From contig DGIS01000025.1 in the NCBI GenBank assembly GCA_002386525.1, forward strand, positions 422,086 through 486,085: a stretch of 64,000 nt of DNA, written 5' to 3'. The position numbers were made by a program, and so were the translations under genes. Origin of the DNA: Sphingobacterium sp. UBA4616. Lineage in GTDB: Bacteria; Bacteroidota; Bacteroidia; Sphingobacteriales; Sphingobacteriaceae. Each line of letters begins with the position of its first letter. Within the stretch, counting starts at the first letter, position 1. Under the pieces are notes generated by a model. It saw only the letters and a program-made list of their open reading frames with translations. It made no database searches and was not told where the DNA came from. Shown piece after piece: positions 44,673 through 54,203 of this stretch.

Positions 44673-44856
44673 TCATAATGCAGGATTTGGTTGCGCTTTG
44701 GTCATAAGGTAATGCCGCTAAAAATTGAAGAAAAAAAAATGAAAAAGCTATGCTTACGTAACAAAAGGTGGATGCTGTATAGGAAGAAAAAATACTGATG
44801 ACAAAATTTCGGTATAGCCCGATCATTTAGGGCCTGATAGAAAGTGATAATTAATC

Positions 44857-44895
44857 AAAAAAACACCCGAAAGCATGGGGTACCCCGGGTGTTTT
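44857..44895 (-). terminator. Terminator downstream of the second SusC/SusD operon
   Basis: AAAACACCCG (44860-44869) pairs with CGGGTGTTTT (44886-44895); the loop holds a second palindrome (GGGGTACCCC). On the minus strand it is followed by seven T. It lies about 235 nt after the last operon gene. Confidence 0.75.
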
Positions 44896-45130
44896 AGCCA
44901 TATTATTAACCTATTTTATGAAAAGTGCCCTTGAATGGGCAACACTAAAGTAAAAAATAACTTTGTATAAACAAAATAAAACTTTAAAAAAAAGCATTTT
45001 TTATCATTCACTAAATCGGTTAAACAGGACTTTAGCAATACGAATAGAAAAAACTAATCGTTGTTAGAAATATTGAAAGCCAGTTGCTTACAACCTGCTT
45101 TCAACCCAATATACTTTTCTTTGAACAATC

Positions 45131-46006
45131 TTAAAAACCGTCCCCATTAATCACAACAGTCTCCCCTCCTTTTTTGAGGTTGGCTGCATCTTGTTGGATT
45201 TTAAAATATTGCGCCGCTGGACAGGCCATCTGCGTCATCCGTCCCGCATGCATAGGCACTTCGATCACTTGCTTTGCATCATAACGGAGTAAAGTGGTGT
45301 AGGACCAAATCGCTTCCAATACTTTCGTCTTTGTTGCCTGTACAGGTTTGCCTTCATTGGCCACCTGATCGATAGCATTCACCCGCTTAAACTCACCCAA
45401 TCCACCCAGGGTATATCCTGCACTTTCAAACGTAGCTTCATATTTTTTTCCTGCACCTTGTATTACAAACTTTAGCATGCCCGTGGATACAATTTCCAAT
45501 GTCATCAACACCTTTTCTCCAGGATACCAATAATATTCCTCTTGTGCAGGTGCATTTTGGTAAAGACTTGCCTGGCCAGAGCTATGTGCTGCTCTTCGTA
45601 AAAATGGTCTGAAAGCTCGCCTGTCTTCGGTCACATTTCCTTTTTCATCTTTAATAACTTCCCAGGTAAGACCAATATCCGTTTCCTGTCCCCCCATGTT
45701 ACCGCCCATATAAACAGAGGGATTATCCAGGTATTGCTTGGGTTTGCCCGGGTTCAACCGCGCCGGATCAAATTCCATCTTTGGTAAGGTAACTTCGGCC
45801 TTAATGCCGACCCAAACATCTGTACTGGAAACGACTTTTCGATAGTAGGCTCCTTGAAAACAAGCTTTTGAAGAAGCCGGACGCACCTCATTTTTGAGAT
45901 ACTCATTCCCATCAACACCTACGACCGGAAATTCTGGTTTAACAAATTCATTTTTTGCACTGCAGGCGGTCAGGCCTAGTAAAAAAAGTAAGAGTATGTG
46001 TTTCAT
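45131..46006 (-). CDS. Hypothetical lipoprotein at the end of the second PUL operon
   Basis: 291 residues; lipobox GLTAC (Cys15). Beta-rich, no family recognised. Visible features: a central segment with several aromatic residues (EEYYWYPGEKVLMTLEIVSTG) and a pair of Cys (SSKACFQGAYY near 50 and MACPAAQYF near 260). It shares one base with the preceding stop (TAATG), so it is translated together with the 396-residue protein. The operon context suggests an outer-surface glycan- or protein-binding role; this is inference. Confidence 0.75.
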   Translation of the reverse strand: MKHILLLFLLGLTACSAKNEFVKPEFPVVGVDGNEYLKNEVRPASSKACFQGAYYRKVVSSTDVWVGIKAEVTLPKMEFDPARLNPGKPKQYLDNPSVYMGGNMGGQETDIGLTWEVIKDEKGNVTEDRRAFRPFLRRAAHSSGQASLYQNAPAQEEYYWYPGEKVLMTLEIVSTGMLKFVIQGAGKKYEATFESAGYTLGGLGEFKRVNAIDQVANEGKPVQATKTKVLEAIWSYTTLLRYDAKQVIEVPMHAGRMTQMACPAAQYFKIQQDAANLKKGGETVVINGDGF

Positions 46007-47196
46007 TATTTCTTCGGATCAATGGGTAAAAAAATTAATGGTGTCGGTAGGCAGGAAGCTCCCGGAGGAGAATAGGTGAATTCTATTTCCTGTATTTCCT
46101 TCTTCGGGTCGGGCCAATAAGTTTCGATGAGAATTGCCTCTGGATAACCTTTTGTAATCAGCGCATTTTTGGGATATTGCATCACCGTCTTTTGACCGTC
46201 TTGCCCCACAAGTTCCATTGTCAGCCCCATACCACCACACCATTGGTTGTCACCAGATCGGCTGTTCCAGCTGACCAAAGCCAATCCTTTTCCGTCTGTA
46301 CTCTTCCATTTGATCTTTGTTTTATACAGCACACCGTAGTTTCCGGCATTCTTGGCAAATTCCTTTTTCGCACCAATCGTTCCCGTGATCCACGGATCGT
46401 CCTGCCCGTCGGCAACAATCAGCTGCACTGCTCCCTTTTTGGTGTCAAGCGTATCTTTCGGATTAATCTGATAATTGGAAATTGGAAAAATACCACGCCC
46501 AGCGTTTGCGTGACTATGTGGAATCAGCGTCTTTATCCGCGGAAACACTTTTGGTCCAGACTCATTTGGGGCAAATTGTATGACAGCGATCTGCGCCGGC
46601 TGGTCTACCACAAATTCATAGAATCCATGGACAAGTTCATCGTATTGTACCAGCTGTTTTTCCAGTTTTTCATCGATAGCCATCACTTCCCCCGGTTTAA
46701 GCACTTTCACCTGATTGTTTACAGCAGATAAAAAGTAGTCCTCAAGCCCTTTCTTTCCAATTTCAAAGTAGTTTGAACTCGGTTTTTGTGAAGCATACTT
46801 CAACATGCGAAAATGCATATTTTCATGCCCCAGATTTTTTATGACCGCCGAAATCTTACGGGGCATTTTTTGAGGTTCTTTGACACCATTGACGTTATAG
46901 ACATACAACCTAACTGCTCCGGGATCAACCGTCTCCTGTAGTGCAATGGCTTCCGGAACACGGATATACTCGGGATCATCAGATATGATATACTGCGGCC
47001 CCGGTAATACGGTCTTTGTGTAAGGCAACTTGGGAAAGTCCGTTTTTAGAAAATCCTCCAACAAAACGATATCGCCTTTATTTGCGCTGACAATCTTTTT
47101 GGACACGCTACTTAAATCACTTTTTTGTGCAAATCCAACTTTACACGAAACTAAACCTAACATCAACAATAAGCTTGTTTTGATGTGCTTGTTCAT
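46006..47196 (-). CDS. Hypothetical secreted protein
   Basis: 396 residues with a signal peptide to about residue 23 (VGFAQKS). A sequence around residue 70 (YIISDDPEYIRVPEAIAL) and the following beta-rich section (RLYVYNVNGV, RKISAVIKNLGHENMHF) resemble exported proteins of unknown function from other bacteria that I cannot name with certainty. The second half contains KFAKNAGNYGVLYKTKIKW-like strands and WNSRSGDNQWCGGMGL. No catalytic motif is evident. Fourth gene of the SusC/SusD operon, 71 nt after the DUF5018-like gene and coupled to the next lipoprotein. Function unknown. Confidence 0.75.
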   Translation of the reverse strand: MNKHIKTSLLLMLGLVSCKVGFAQKSDLSSVSKKIVSANKGDIVLLEDFLKTDFPKLPYTKTVLPGPQYIISDDPEYIRVPEAIALQETVDPGAVRLYVYNVNGVKEPQKMPRKISAVIKNLGHENMHFRMLKYASQKPSSNYFEIGKKGLEDYFLSAVNNQVKVLKPGEVMAIDEKLEKQLVQYDELVHGFYEFVVDQPAQIAVIQFAPNESGPKVFPRIKTLIPHSHANAGRGIFPISNYQINPKDTLDTKKGAVQLIVADGQDDPWITGTIGAKKEFAKNAGNYGVLYKTKIKWKSTDGKGLALVSWNSRSGDNQWCGGMGLTMELVGQDGQKTVMQYPKNALITKGYPEAILIETYWPDPKKEIQEIEFTYSPPGASCLPTPLIFLPIDPKK

Positions 47197-47267
47197 AATT
47201 TTATTTTTTTACGAATGAATACAATGTTCCTCCACTGCAACACAAGCTGCGTGAAGGAACGATTATT

Positions 47268-48935
47268 TTAATTTGAATCGGCATAAATGGTAAACTCCTG
47301 CGCAACGAGATAACCAAAGGTCGTCAACATATACACCTGAAGCCTTTGTCCATTTTCTGAAGTTCCCATACAGATGTCGCTGGTTGCGTTACCATTGGTA
47401 CCGCCAGTAAACAGTTCGGACTCATAAACACGTAATTGGTTATAGGTCGTTGAACTCAGTGTGGTACCAATGCGGGCTCGATCGCTAATATCATAAACAT
47501 ATAGCTGACCAATCTCATTGCTTCCAAACAATTTGACCTGAGCCAAAATATCTGCGTTGTTAAAACGCTGAAAGGCGATACCACCATTCATAGCAGTACC
47601 TGTAATTGCCGGGAATGCTGCTAGCCGCCCCCAGGTACTTCCCGAAACATAAGCAAGTTCGGCGTTAGTGCTCGCGATCAGTTCGGCGTTAGTGCCGACC
47701 CCTAAAGGAAGATATTCCGGAAGGAAGCCCAATGATGTCGCACCATCCTTATATTCCAGGACATCGGCCGCGGTAGATTTTATCTGGCCATTTTCGACTG
47801 TCCAACGCAGGAGGTAACGACTGGTTGCAACCGAAGCGAGTAACTGACCGTTTCCGTCCATATCCCCTACCCAGTTAAGTTTACGACCGATATTGCCATC
47901 GCCGGCAGCTACCGCAGCAGGTTTGCTATAAGGTAGATCCAATAGCTTGGCAGGACTGGTATCAAAAACATCTCTGTATTTGTATAGCACAAAGCTCTGT
48001 CCATTCGGCGTATAAGTTCCTAACATAAATCGTCCTTTTTCATCGCTCACGCCTTGGAAGATCAAACGACCTGCCGGGAAAGGATTTGTTAGGTTATGGG
48101 AATAAGCTCCTGTGAAACGGTTATATACCTTAAATACAGATGGTGAAGTCCGGCTCACAATCACCAAGTAGTCGCCACTCACAAAACAGGACGTTTCACT
48201 ATTTGCAGTGAAGCCCAAGTCTGCCGCTTTCTTCAGGAACAAGCGCCGGTTAATGCCCACCCCTTTTTCAAGTTTGACAGGTTCTTTGACAACCAATTTG
48301 AGCTGCCGCTTGATATTTCCGGCTCCAGAAATCGTCAGGGGTACTTCTGCACCGTTTGCTAAATTGACCTGAGCTCCGCTTGCTATAGAACCACTGGAAT
48401 GTTTATTAATAACGTAACTCAGCGTAGATTGTGAAAGATCCATACCCGGCACCACATAAAACGTCACCGTATTCCCATTTAAGATCCCCTCAACCTCATT
48501 TTCCTTTTGTTCGCTGTCTTTAAATGTAATTTTGATTCCTGAAATATCTGTATTGCCTTTCTTCTCGGCAATAACCACATAATCCTTTGCGTCACCGTTT
48601 CCCGCGGTGACAGTAATTTTCTTGGGTGCCGTCAAGTCTGTAAATCCATTTAATCCCGGCGTCACCTGGGCATCAGCCGGAACGGAAGCGCGTAACATCA
48701 GTCGCGAAAGATCTACTTCATTGTCCGAATCGATCGGATAATAATAATCTACGTGCAAATACACCGTATCATTGCTGATCGTGCTCAAGAAGAGCCGATC
48801 TTGCCCTTTCCCATCAATCGTAGCGTAAAAATCCATCAATTGATTTTTCACATTCCGCTCCAGATAATTAGGTTTTTGACATCCTCCCAAAAGGATCGCA
48901 CAGGCCCATAAACTGTAAAATTTTATTTTGTCCAT
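47268..48935 (-). CDS. DUF5018-like lipoprotein with a propeller-like C-terminus
   Basis: 555 residues, lipobox ILLGGC (Cys19). The first 210 residues contain two Ig-like repeats as in DUF5018 proteins (ITVTAGNGDAKDYVVIAEKK; LTISGAGNIKRQLKLVVKEP). From about 230 to the end the repeats look like a beta-propeller (VKVYNRFTGAYSHNL-type strands; VGDMDGNGQLLASVATSRY). It follows SusD by 18 nt and probably binds glycan on the cell surface. A 16-bp direct repeat with a 24-bp offset (47656-47695) duplicates TNAELx within the protein. Confidence 0.75.
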   Translation of the reverse strand: MDKIKFYSLWACAILLGGCQKPNYLERNVKNQLMDFYATIDGKGQDRLFLSTISNDTVYLHVDYYYPIDSDNEVDLSRLMLRASVPADAQVTPGLNGFTDLTAPKKITVTAGNGDAKDYVVIAEKKGNTDISGIKITFKDSEQKENEVEGILNGNTVTFYVVPGMDLSQSTLSYVINKHSSGSIASGAQVNLANGAEVPLTISGAGNIKRQLKLVVKEPVKLEKGVGINRRLFLKKAADLGFTANSETSCFVSGDYLVIVSRTSPSVFKVYNRFTGAYSHNLTNPFPAGRLIFQGVSDEKGRFMLGTYTPNGQSFVLYKYRDVFDTSPAKLLDLPYSKPAAVAAGDGNIGRKLNWVGDMDGNGQLLASVATSRYLLRWTVENGQIKSTAADVLEYKDGATSLGFLPEYLPLGVGTNAELIASTNAELAYVSGSTWGRLAAFPAITGTAMNGGIAFQRFNNADILAQVKLFGSNEIGQLYVYDISDRARIGTTLSSTTYNQLRVYESELFTGGTNGNATSDICMGTSENGQRLQVYMLTTFGYLVAQEFTIYADSN

Positions 48936-48953
48936 TGCTAGTCTTTCATGTTT

Positions 48954-50657
48954 TTACCAACCTTTAATTTGAGTCAAAGCGCCGTTCAACTGCACTTCAT
49001 TTTCAGGTATGGGCAGATAATATAATTTTGTACTGAAACTTCTGTTGGTTGCGTCTGCTGAGACAACTTCATACGTTAATCCTGTTGCGTTCGGACTGAT
49101 CTTATGCCCTGTAAACTTCACATTATCTAACAGGAGGTGAGCTTTTCTCCAACGGCGCAAGTCCCAGAAACGATGTCCCTCGAAAGCCAGTTCAACTTTG
49201 CGCTCATGCTCCACTGCGGCCATTGCCTGATTATTGTTGGCAAGGCTAAGGGCATTAAGTCCACGCTTCTGACGAAGCTGATTGATGTAGGTAGTTGCAG
49301 TCGCAAAATCGCCCAATTGCGCTTTCGCTTCCGCCATAATCAACAAGACCTCGGCATAGCGCATTTCGATCCAGCTTTGTGTACTTTTATTTTGAACGAA
49401 TGTCGTATTTGTAGGATCAAGCATTTTGCGTACATAGTATCCCGTAACGGTACGTTTGGGGTCACCACTCGCGCCAAATGTTGTAAATCCTTCTATCGCA
49501 TCGGTCGTCGACGTATTCAGTGTTCTTCCTTTCCAGGTTGCACCATTGTATAAGATCGTCGCATAGAAACGAGGTTCACGATTTGTATAGGGAGCCGCTG
49601 CCTGCGCAGCATTCTGCCAGGAGAATTTGGATCCGTCAGCCATTTCAAATTCATTGACCAATTCAGCCGTTGGCACACCATAAACCAATGTATTACCCGG
49701 AGCATCTCGAGGTGGGGCATAGCCCAGGTCGTATTGATGCGTGACATCAGGTGCTGCAAAATCTACCCGGAAGATTGCTTCCTTTGTATTTTTATTGGTA
49801 AAAATGCTTGCAAAATTATCGTCCAAGGCATAGAGTCCCCCATTAGCCATATCGATGACTTTTTGCGCTGCATCGGCTGATTTTTTAAAATACTCCGCGC
49901 TCCTCGCCTGTGAAATGCCCGTCAAAGGATCCTGATTGAACTGCTTGAGATCATATTTAGCAATAGAGCCTGCATATAGTCCTACACGCGCCATCAGGGT
50001 ATAGGCCGCGCCCTGGGTAGCCCGGCCGGCAAGATTGTTGAGCGGAAGATGATCCACCGCATATTGGAGATCCTCCAGGATAAAATCATAAACGGCTTCC
50101 TCACTCGAGCGTTCATGATCTTTTTCAGTATACTGATCCATACTCTTGAATAGAATCACGCTTCCATGGATCTTTGCCAGCCAGAAATAGGCATATGCTC
50201 TCACGAACCTGCCCTCAGCCTCATAAACCTGTTTTTGAGCATCGGAAAGGCTGGACTTGGTATTAATTCCATTGATCATTTCATTGATACGACGGATACG
50301 CTCATATCCACTCGCCCAATAATTCAATCCTACACTTGCGGAAGAAAACTGGTTTGAGTTGGATACAAGAATATTGACGGTACCATTCCCAGCGGTATTT
50401 GAGGTAAATTTCATTCCATCGGCTAAGGCATCCATTGCATTATCATAGCCTAAATTTGGAAATTGACCAAACTGGAATTTTTTAAATTCAGCATAGATAC
50501 CCGACACATATAGTTCGGCCGAATTGGGGTCAGCCCATACTTTCTCTTCTGCGATCCGGTCCTGTGGAATTAGATCGACAGAACAACCTTGCAGCGCCAT
50601 AAACAACAGGCCTAAAAATGAAAGCTGCCGACAGCTGGTATATAGAGTTGATTTCAT
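48954..50657 (-). CDS. SusD/RagB-family lipoprotein
   Basis: 567 residues; lipobox MALQGC (Cys25). SusD motifs: DLIPQD after the Cys, helical TPR-like region (GRFVRAYAYFWLAKIHG), RYAEVLLIMAEAKAQLGDF, and the terminal EHERKVELAFEGHRFWDLRRWRKA. Surface glycan-binding partner of the SusC protein encoded 23 nt upstream. Cargo unknown; the gene content to the right suggests an amino-sugar or sialic-acid-like ligand (inference). Confidence 0.95.
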   Translation of the reverse strand: MKSTLYTSCRQLSFLGLLFMALQGCSVDLIPQDRIAEEKVWADPNSAELYVSGIYAEFKKFQFGQFPNLGYDNAMDALADGMKFTSNTAGNGTVNILVSNSNQFSSASVGLNYWASGYERIRRINEMINGINTKSSLSDAQKQVYEAEGRFVRAYAYFWLAKIHGSVILFKSMDQYTEKDHERSSEEAVYDFILEDLQYAVDHLPLNNLAGRATQGAAYTLMARVGLYAGSIAKYDLKQFNQDPLTGISQARSAEYFKKSADAAQKVIDMANGGLYALDDNFASIFTNKNTKEAIFRVDFAAPDVTHQYDLGYAPPRDAPGNTLVYGVPTAELVNEFEMADGSKFSWQNAAQAAAPYTNREPRFYATILYNGATWKGRTLNTSTTDAIEGFTTFGASGDPKRTVTGYYVRKMLDPTNTTFVQNKSTQSWIEMRYAEVLLIMAEAKAQLGDFATATTYINQLRQKRGLNALSLANNNQAMAAVEHERKVELAFEGHRFWDLRRWRKAHLLLDNVKFTGHKISPNATGLTYEVVSADATNRSFSTKLYYLPIPENEVQLNGALTQIKGW

Positions 50658-50680
50658 CTGTAATAGTAATTTTTAGGAGA

Positions 50681-53600
50681 TTAAAAAGTAACGCTTAAAC
50701 CAAATTCAAAAATCCGTTGCTGCGGATAAAATCCATTATTGACGTTTGGCATTTCGGGATCGAGGTATTTCAAGTAATCCCATGTGAAAAGGTTTGAGCC
50801 CGAAGCAAACACGCGTACATGTTCAATCTTCGCTGCATTCAGCAATCCTTTCGGGAAAGTGTAGCCCAACTGCACGGATTTAAGCCGCAGATAATCTCCT
50901 TTTCTGATCCATCCTGAATTGGCATTTGCATTGTTCGTCGACATGCCTGTTGCTTTATAGGCACTCATACGTGGAAATTCGGCATTCGGATTGTCTTCGC
51001 GCCATGAGTTTTCAACCAAGAAATAAGGGGAGTTTCCATAGTTATAAAAAGGTCGCGTAAAAGGTGTATTATCCTCTACCCCTGAAGTTCCTGACGATCC
51101 TTCATAGGCTCCTGCTAGGGCAACATCAACACGTGCAGCACCTTGCAACAATGCTGAAAAGTCGAAGCCTTTATAAGCCATATCGAAATTCAAACCGAAT
51201 GTTAATTCAGGTACGTTGGAGCGTCCAATATAGGTCATATCATCTGTTCTGGTAATCCGGCCGTCGCCATTCAAATCTTTAAATTTGAAAAAACCGGGAG
51301 CCATAAATCCCGAACTTGGTGAAGGTGTATTGCGTGCTTCCTCCCAGGTCTGTACCATCCCCTCTTTGACAAATCCAATTTTTGTTCCGATAGGTTTGCC
51401 AATGAGACTCTGCCAAGAAGGGATACCGTTCGCTTCATCCAGTTTCAGATACCTGTTTTTCGCCCAGTTGATATTGCCGGTTACGCCCAGTTTAAATTCA
51501 CCAAAACGATCGTTATAACGCAATTGAGCATCAAAACCGCGATTATCAACTTCGCCAATATTGGCCAAACTCGGAAAATAACCACCCATCGACGCTGGAT
51601 AAAGGTTTCCAACCTGTCCCAAAATACCGGAAGTATAACGATAGAACCATTCGAAATCAAAACCAAATTTTCCATTTAAAAACCGTGATTCAAATCCAAC
51701 ATTGGATGTGGTGGATTCTTCCCATTTCAATAGCGGGTTTTGAGGTGCATTGGTATATAAGGCTTTGACCGGCTTGCCGTCTATGACAATGACTGGTGTT
51801 GTATTTTGTGAAAGGGTATTAATGTAAGGGAAACTACCCACTTGTGCACGGTCGTTACCTGTACGCCCAATAGACCCTTTTAATTTAAGAAAATCTGCAA
51901 AAGGGACAGCTTCCTTAAAGAAGGACTCATTTGAGACAACCCAGCCCAATCCAATGGCCGGAAAAGATTTCCAGCGGTTTTCCTTGGCAAAGTTAGCGGA
52001 GGCGTCCCAACGCGATACCAACTCCACCAAATAACGATCGCGGAAAGCATAATTCAGCCGTGTCACAAATCCCGCACGTGCAGATTCGGCATCACTGGAA
52101 CCTGTAGACTTGATAATGTCTTCCTGGGAAGCCGAACCATAGTTTATTTCCTGAATAATACTGATTGGAAAATTACTTGCGCCGGCACCAAATTGATTAC
52201 CATGAGTTTTTGCATATTCATATAAACCTAACACACCGATGCTATGATCACCAAAAGTGCGGTTATAATTTAAACTGGCCTGCCAGGTGCTGCGATAGTT
52301 TGCAGCAAAACTCTGACGAAGAGATGTCTTCGTGATTCCGGGCAAAGTGGTCATCGCCACAAAGTCGCCTGCAACCTGGTCCCGCTGTCTTCCCATCGTC
52401 GGATAGGGTGTCAGCCAAGATTTGGATTCATCCGAATTATAGTCGTATGCGCCCTGAACTTTTGCCAGCAAACCTGTTACTCCCGGAACTTTAAAATCGA
52501 TGTTTGCTGTTCCCTGAAAGATATTGCTTTTGAGCTTCTGGTATCCCGAATTTGCAACGGAAGCAATTGGGTTGACCCACCCTGCTCCGGCCTGATATGC
52601 TACCGGAAGTCCATTTGGGGCATACATAGGCAGATTCGGGAGCATCCGAACAGCCTGGTAAAATGGATTCATATAGGCCGAGTTATCGGGTGAAATACCG
52701 GGTAAATTGGTATTTTGATTACGTAAACCAATGTTCAAACCAACCGTCAGGTATTCATTAAGCTCACTTTTAAGGTTTGTACGGATATTGTAGCGTTTAA
52801 AATTGGTATTGTCGATCACCCCGTTCTGGTTCATATGGCTGACCGAAGCAAAATACTGCGTTTTGCCCGCTCCACCCGAAATTGTCGCTGCATGATGTTG
52901 CGAATAGCTATTATTATCTGCCAATAGGCCAATCCAGTCTGTATTCCCAAATAACGGATTGGTATTGGTTCCATTTGCCACAGCATCGATGAGTTCCTGA
53001 GTGTAGATGTAAGGTGCTTCAGTTTGCTTCGTATTTCGGAGAAAATCATTGTCCAGTTCTGTTCCTTTGTTATACCAGTTCATATAATCCGGTCCATTGA
53101 GGAATTTTGGAAAGCGGGTATTTTGGCCAATGCTGTATCCAAAGTCATAGGTTACTTTGGTCTGTTCCTTTCGTCCATTTTTTGTTTTAACCAATATAAT
53201 ACCATTGGCGGCCTGTACACCATAAGCGGCCGTGGAGACTGCATCCTTTAAAAAGGAAATCGTTTCTATCTCACTTGGGTCCAGATAAGCCAAGGTAGAA
53301 AGCGGTCTTTCGATATCATCGACAATCACCAAAGGACTTCGATTACCACCATAAGTTCCAACTCCGCGCAGATACAAGGTCGCGTTATCTGCCCCTGGGC
53401 GGCCGGATTGTTGCAATGCTGTCAATCCGGGAACACGTCCTACGAGTGCATTGGTCAAATTCATCGACGGGGCTTTCTTGAGCTGATCACCACCGATCTG
53501 AACGACAGATCCAACGACGTTGTTCTTCTTTTGCGTACCATAGGCTACTACTACAACCTCATCAATTTGACGCTGATCGGACTCCAAAACAAAACTCTGT

Positions 53601-53890
53601 GTACCGGCAACTGTGATCTTCCGCGACTGCGACAAATAGCCGATATAACTAACCTGAAGTTCAGCCGGAAGTCGGTCTACCTGCACGGTAAAACTCCCTT
53701 TTTGATCCGTACGTGTTGTTACAGAAGTCCCCACTACTTTAACCGTCGCGCCAGCAATAGGCTGTTCATCGCGATTTCGTATGGTACCATTTACAATGGA
53801 TTGAGCAAAGCTTATTGCGGATTGCATAAAAACAATAAGTAATCCCAATGCCTTAAAAAGATACCTGCGTTTTACATGTGTTGGTTTCAT
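50681..53890 (-). CDS. SusC/RagA TonB-linked outer-membrane transporter
   Basis: 1069 residues. Signal peptide to about residue 29 (AISFAQ), carboxypeptidase-regulatory-like domain (VNGTIRNRDEQPIAGATVKVV), TonB box and plug (DEVVVVAYGTQKKNNVVGSV; LDPSEIETISFLKDAVSTAAYG), then the barrel ending in aromatic FGLSVTF. First gene of the five-gene minus-strand operon. It is divergent from the ROK-type regulator, with a 313-bp region between them. Confidence 0.96.
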   Translation of the reverse strand: MKPTHVKRRYLFKALGLLIVFMQSAISFAQSIVNGTIRNRDEQPIAGATVKVVGTSVTTRTDQKGSFTVQVDRLPAELQVSYIGYLSQSRKITVAGTQSFVLESDQRQIDEVVVVAYGTQKKNNVVGSVVQIGGDQLKKAPSMNLTNALVGRVPGLTALQQSGRPGADNATLYLRGVGTYGGNRSPLVIVDDIERPLSTLAYLDPSEIETISFLKDAVSTAAYGVQAANGIILVKTKNGRKEQTKVTYDFGYSIGQNTRFPKFLNGPDYMNWYNKGTELDNDFLRNTKQTEAPYIYTQELIDAVANGTNTNPLFGNTDWIGLLADNNSYSQHHAATISGGAGKTQYFASVSHMNQNGVIDNTNFKRYNIRTNLKSELNEYLTVGLNIGLRNQNTNLPGISPDNSAYMNPFYQAVRMLPNLPMYAPNGLPVAYQAGAGWVNPIASVANSGYQKLKSNIFQGTANIDFKVPGVTGLLAKVQGAYDYNSDESKSWLTPYPTMGRQRDQVAGDFVAMTTLPGITKTSLRQSFAANYRSTWQASLNYNRTFGDHSIGVLGLYEYAKTHGNQFGAGASNFPISIIQEINYGSASQEDIIKSTGSSDAESARAGFVTRLNYAFRDRYLVELVSRWDASANFAKENRWKSFPAIGLGWVVSNESFFKEAVPFADFLKLKGSIGRTGNDRAQVGSFPYINTLSQNTTPVIVIDGKPVKALYTNAPQNPLLKWEESTTSNVGFESRFLNGKFGFDFEWFYRYTSGILGQVGNLYPASMGGYFPSLANIGEVDNRGFDAQLRYNDRFGEFKLGVTGNINWAKNRYLKLDEANGIPSWQSLIGKPIGTKIGFVKEGMVQTWEEARNTPSPSSGFMAPGFFKFKDLNGDGRITRTDDMTYIGRSNVPELTFGLNFDMAYKGFDFSALLQGAARVDVALAGAYEGSSGTSGVEDNTPFTRPFYNYGNSPYFLVENSWREDNPNAEFPRMSAYKATGMSTNNANANSGWIRKGDYLRLKSVQLGYTFPKGLLNAAKIEHVRVFASGSNLFTWDYLKYLDPEMPNVNNGFYPQQRIFEFGLSVTF

Positions 53891-54203
53891 AATTTAGGAA
53901 TGAAAAAATAGTGTTATGTTAAAAAATAAGTATTTATGGTCACTCGGTTACCTAAACCATGATCAGACGTTTTTCATTGGATAAAACATGCAACGTTCTG
54001 ACACCGGCACGGCAACGTATTTTGGTTTACAATTATTAGGTATATTATTTATACAACACTAAATAAGAAATAAAATTTTAAATATTCAAATTATTTCTAA
54101 TTTTTTTTATTAATTGAGATCTACTAAAGAAGAAAAAACACAAACTTAATTTTGCATGATGATATATTTACTATATTTACCCATAAGTTAACGTAACACA
54201 GTT
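53891..54203. other. Divergent control region between SusC and the ROK regulator (313 bp)
   Basis: Very AT-rich. It contains the ROK promoter (54151-54179) and a repeated GCAACGT (core CAACGT at 53991-53996 and 54013-54018, offset 22 bp, two helical turns) on the SusC side, a possible operator pair. No ORF or RNA was recognised. Confidence 0.5.
54151..54179 (+). promoter_or_regulatory. Promoter of the ROK regulator
   Basis: TTTG (54151-54154), 17-nt spacer, TATATTTA (54172-54179), a near match to TAnnTTTG. The ATG lies 25 nt downstream; GTTAACG just after could be an operator half. Confidence 0.55.

Larger units (their letters stand above)
44214..45130. other. Long non-coding stretch (917 bp)
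   Basis: AT-rich. It carries the cytolysin-like promoter at the left end, the hairpin/repeat block at 44603-44672 and the terminator at 44857-44895. A 67-codon frame at 44623-44826 (minus) lies across the repeats and has no gene-like features. A degraded gene or an unrecognised RNA cannot be excluded. Confidence 0.5.

Noticed and set aside
44623..44826. 67-codon minus-strand frame in the long non-coding stretch
   Set aside because: It runs through the hairpin and repeat block, has unusual composition and no gene-like neighbours.
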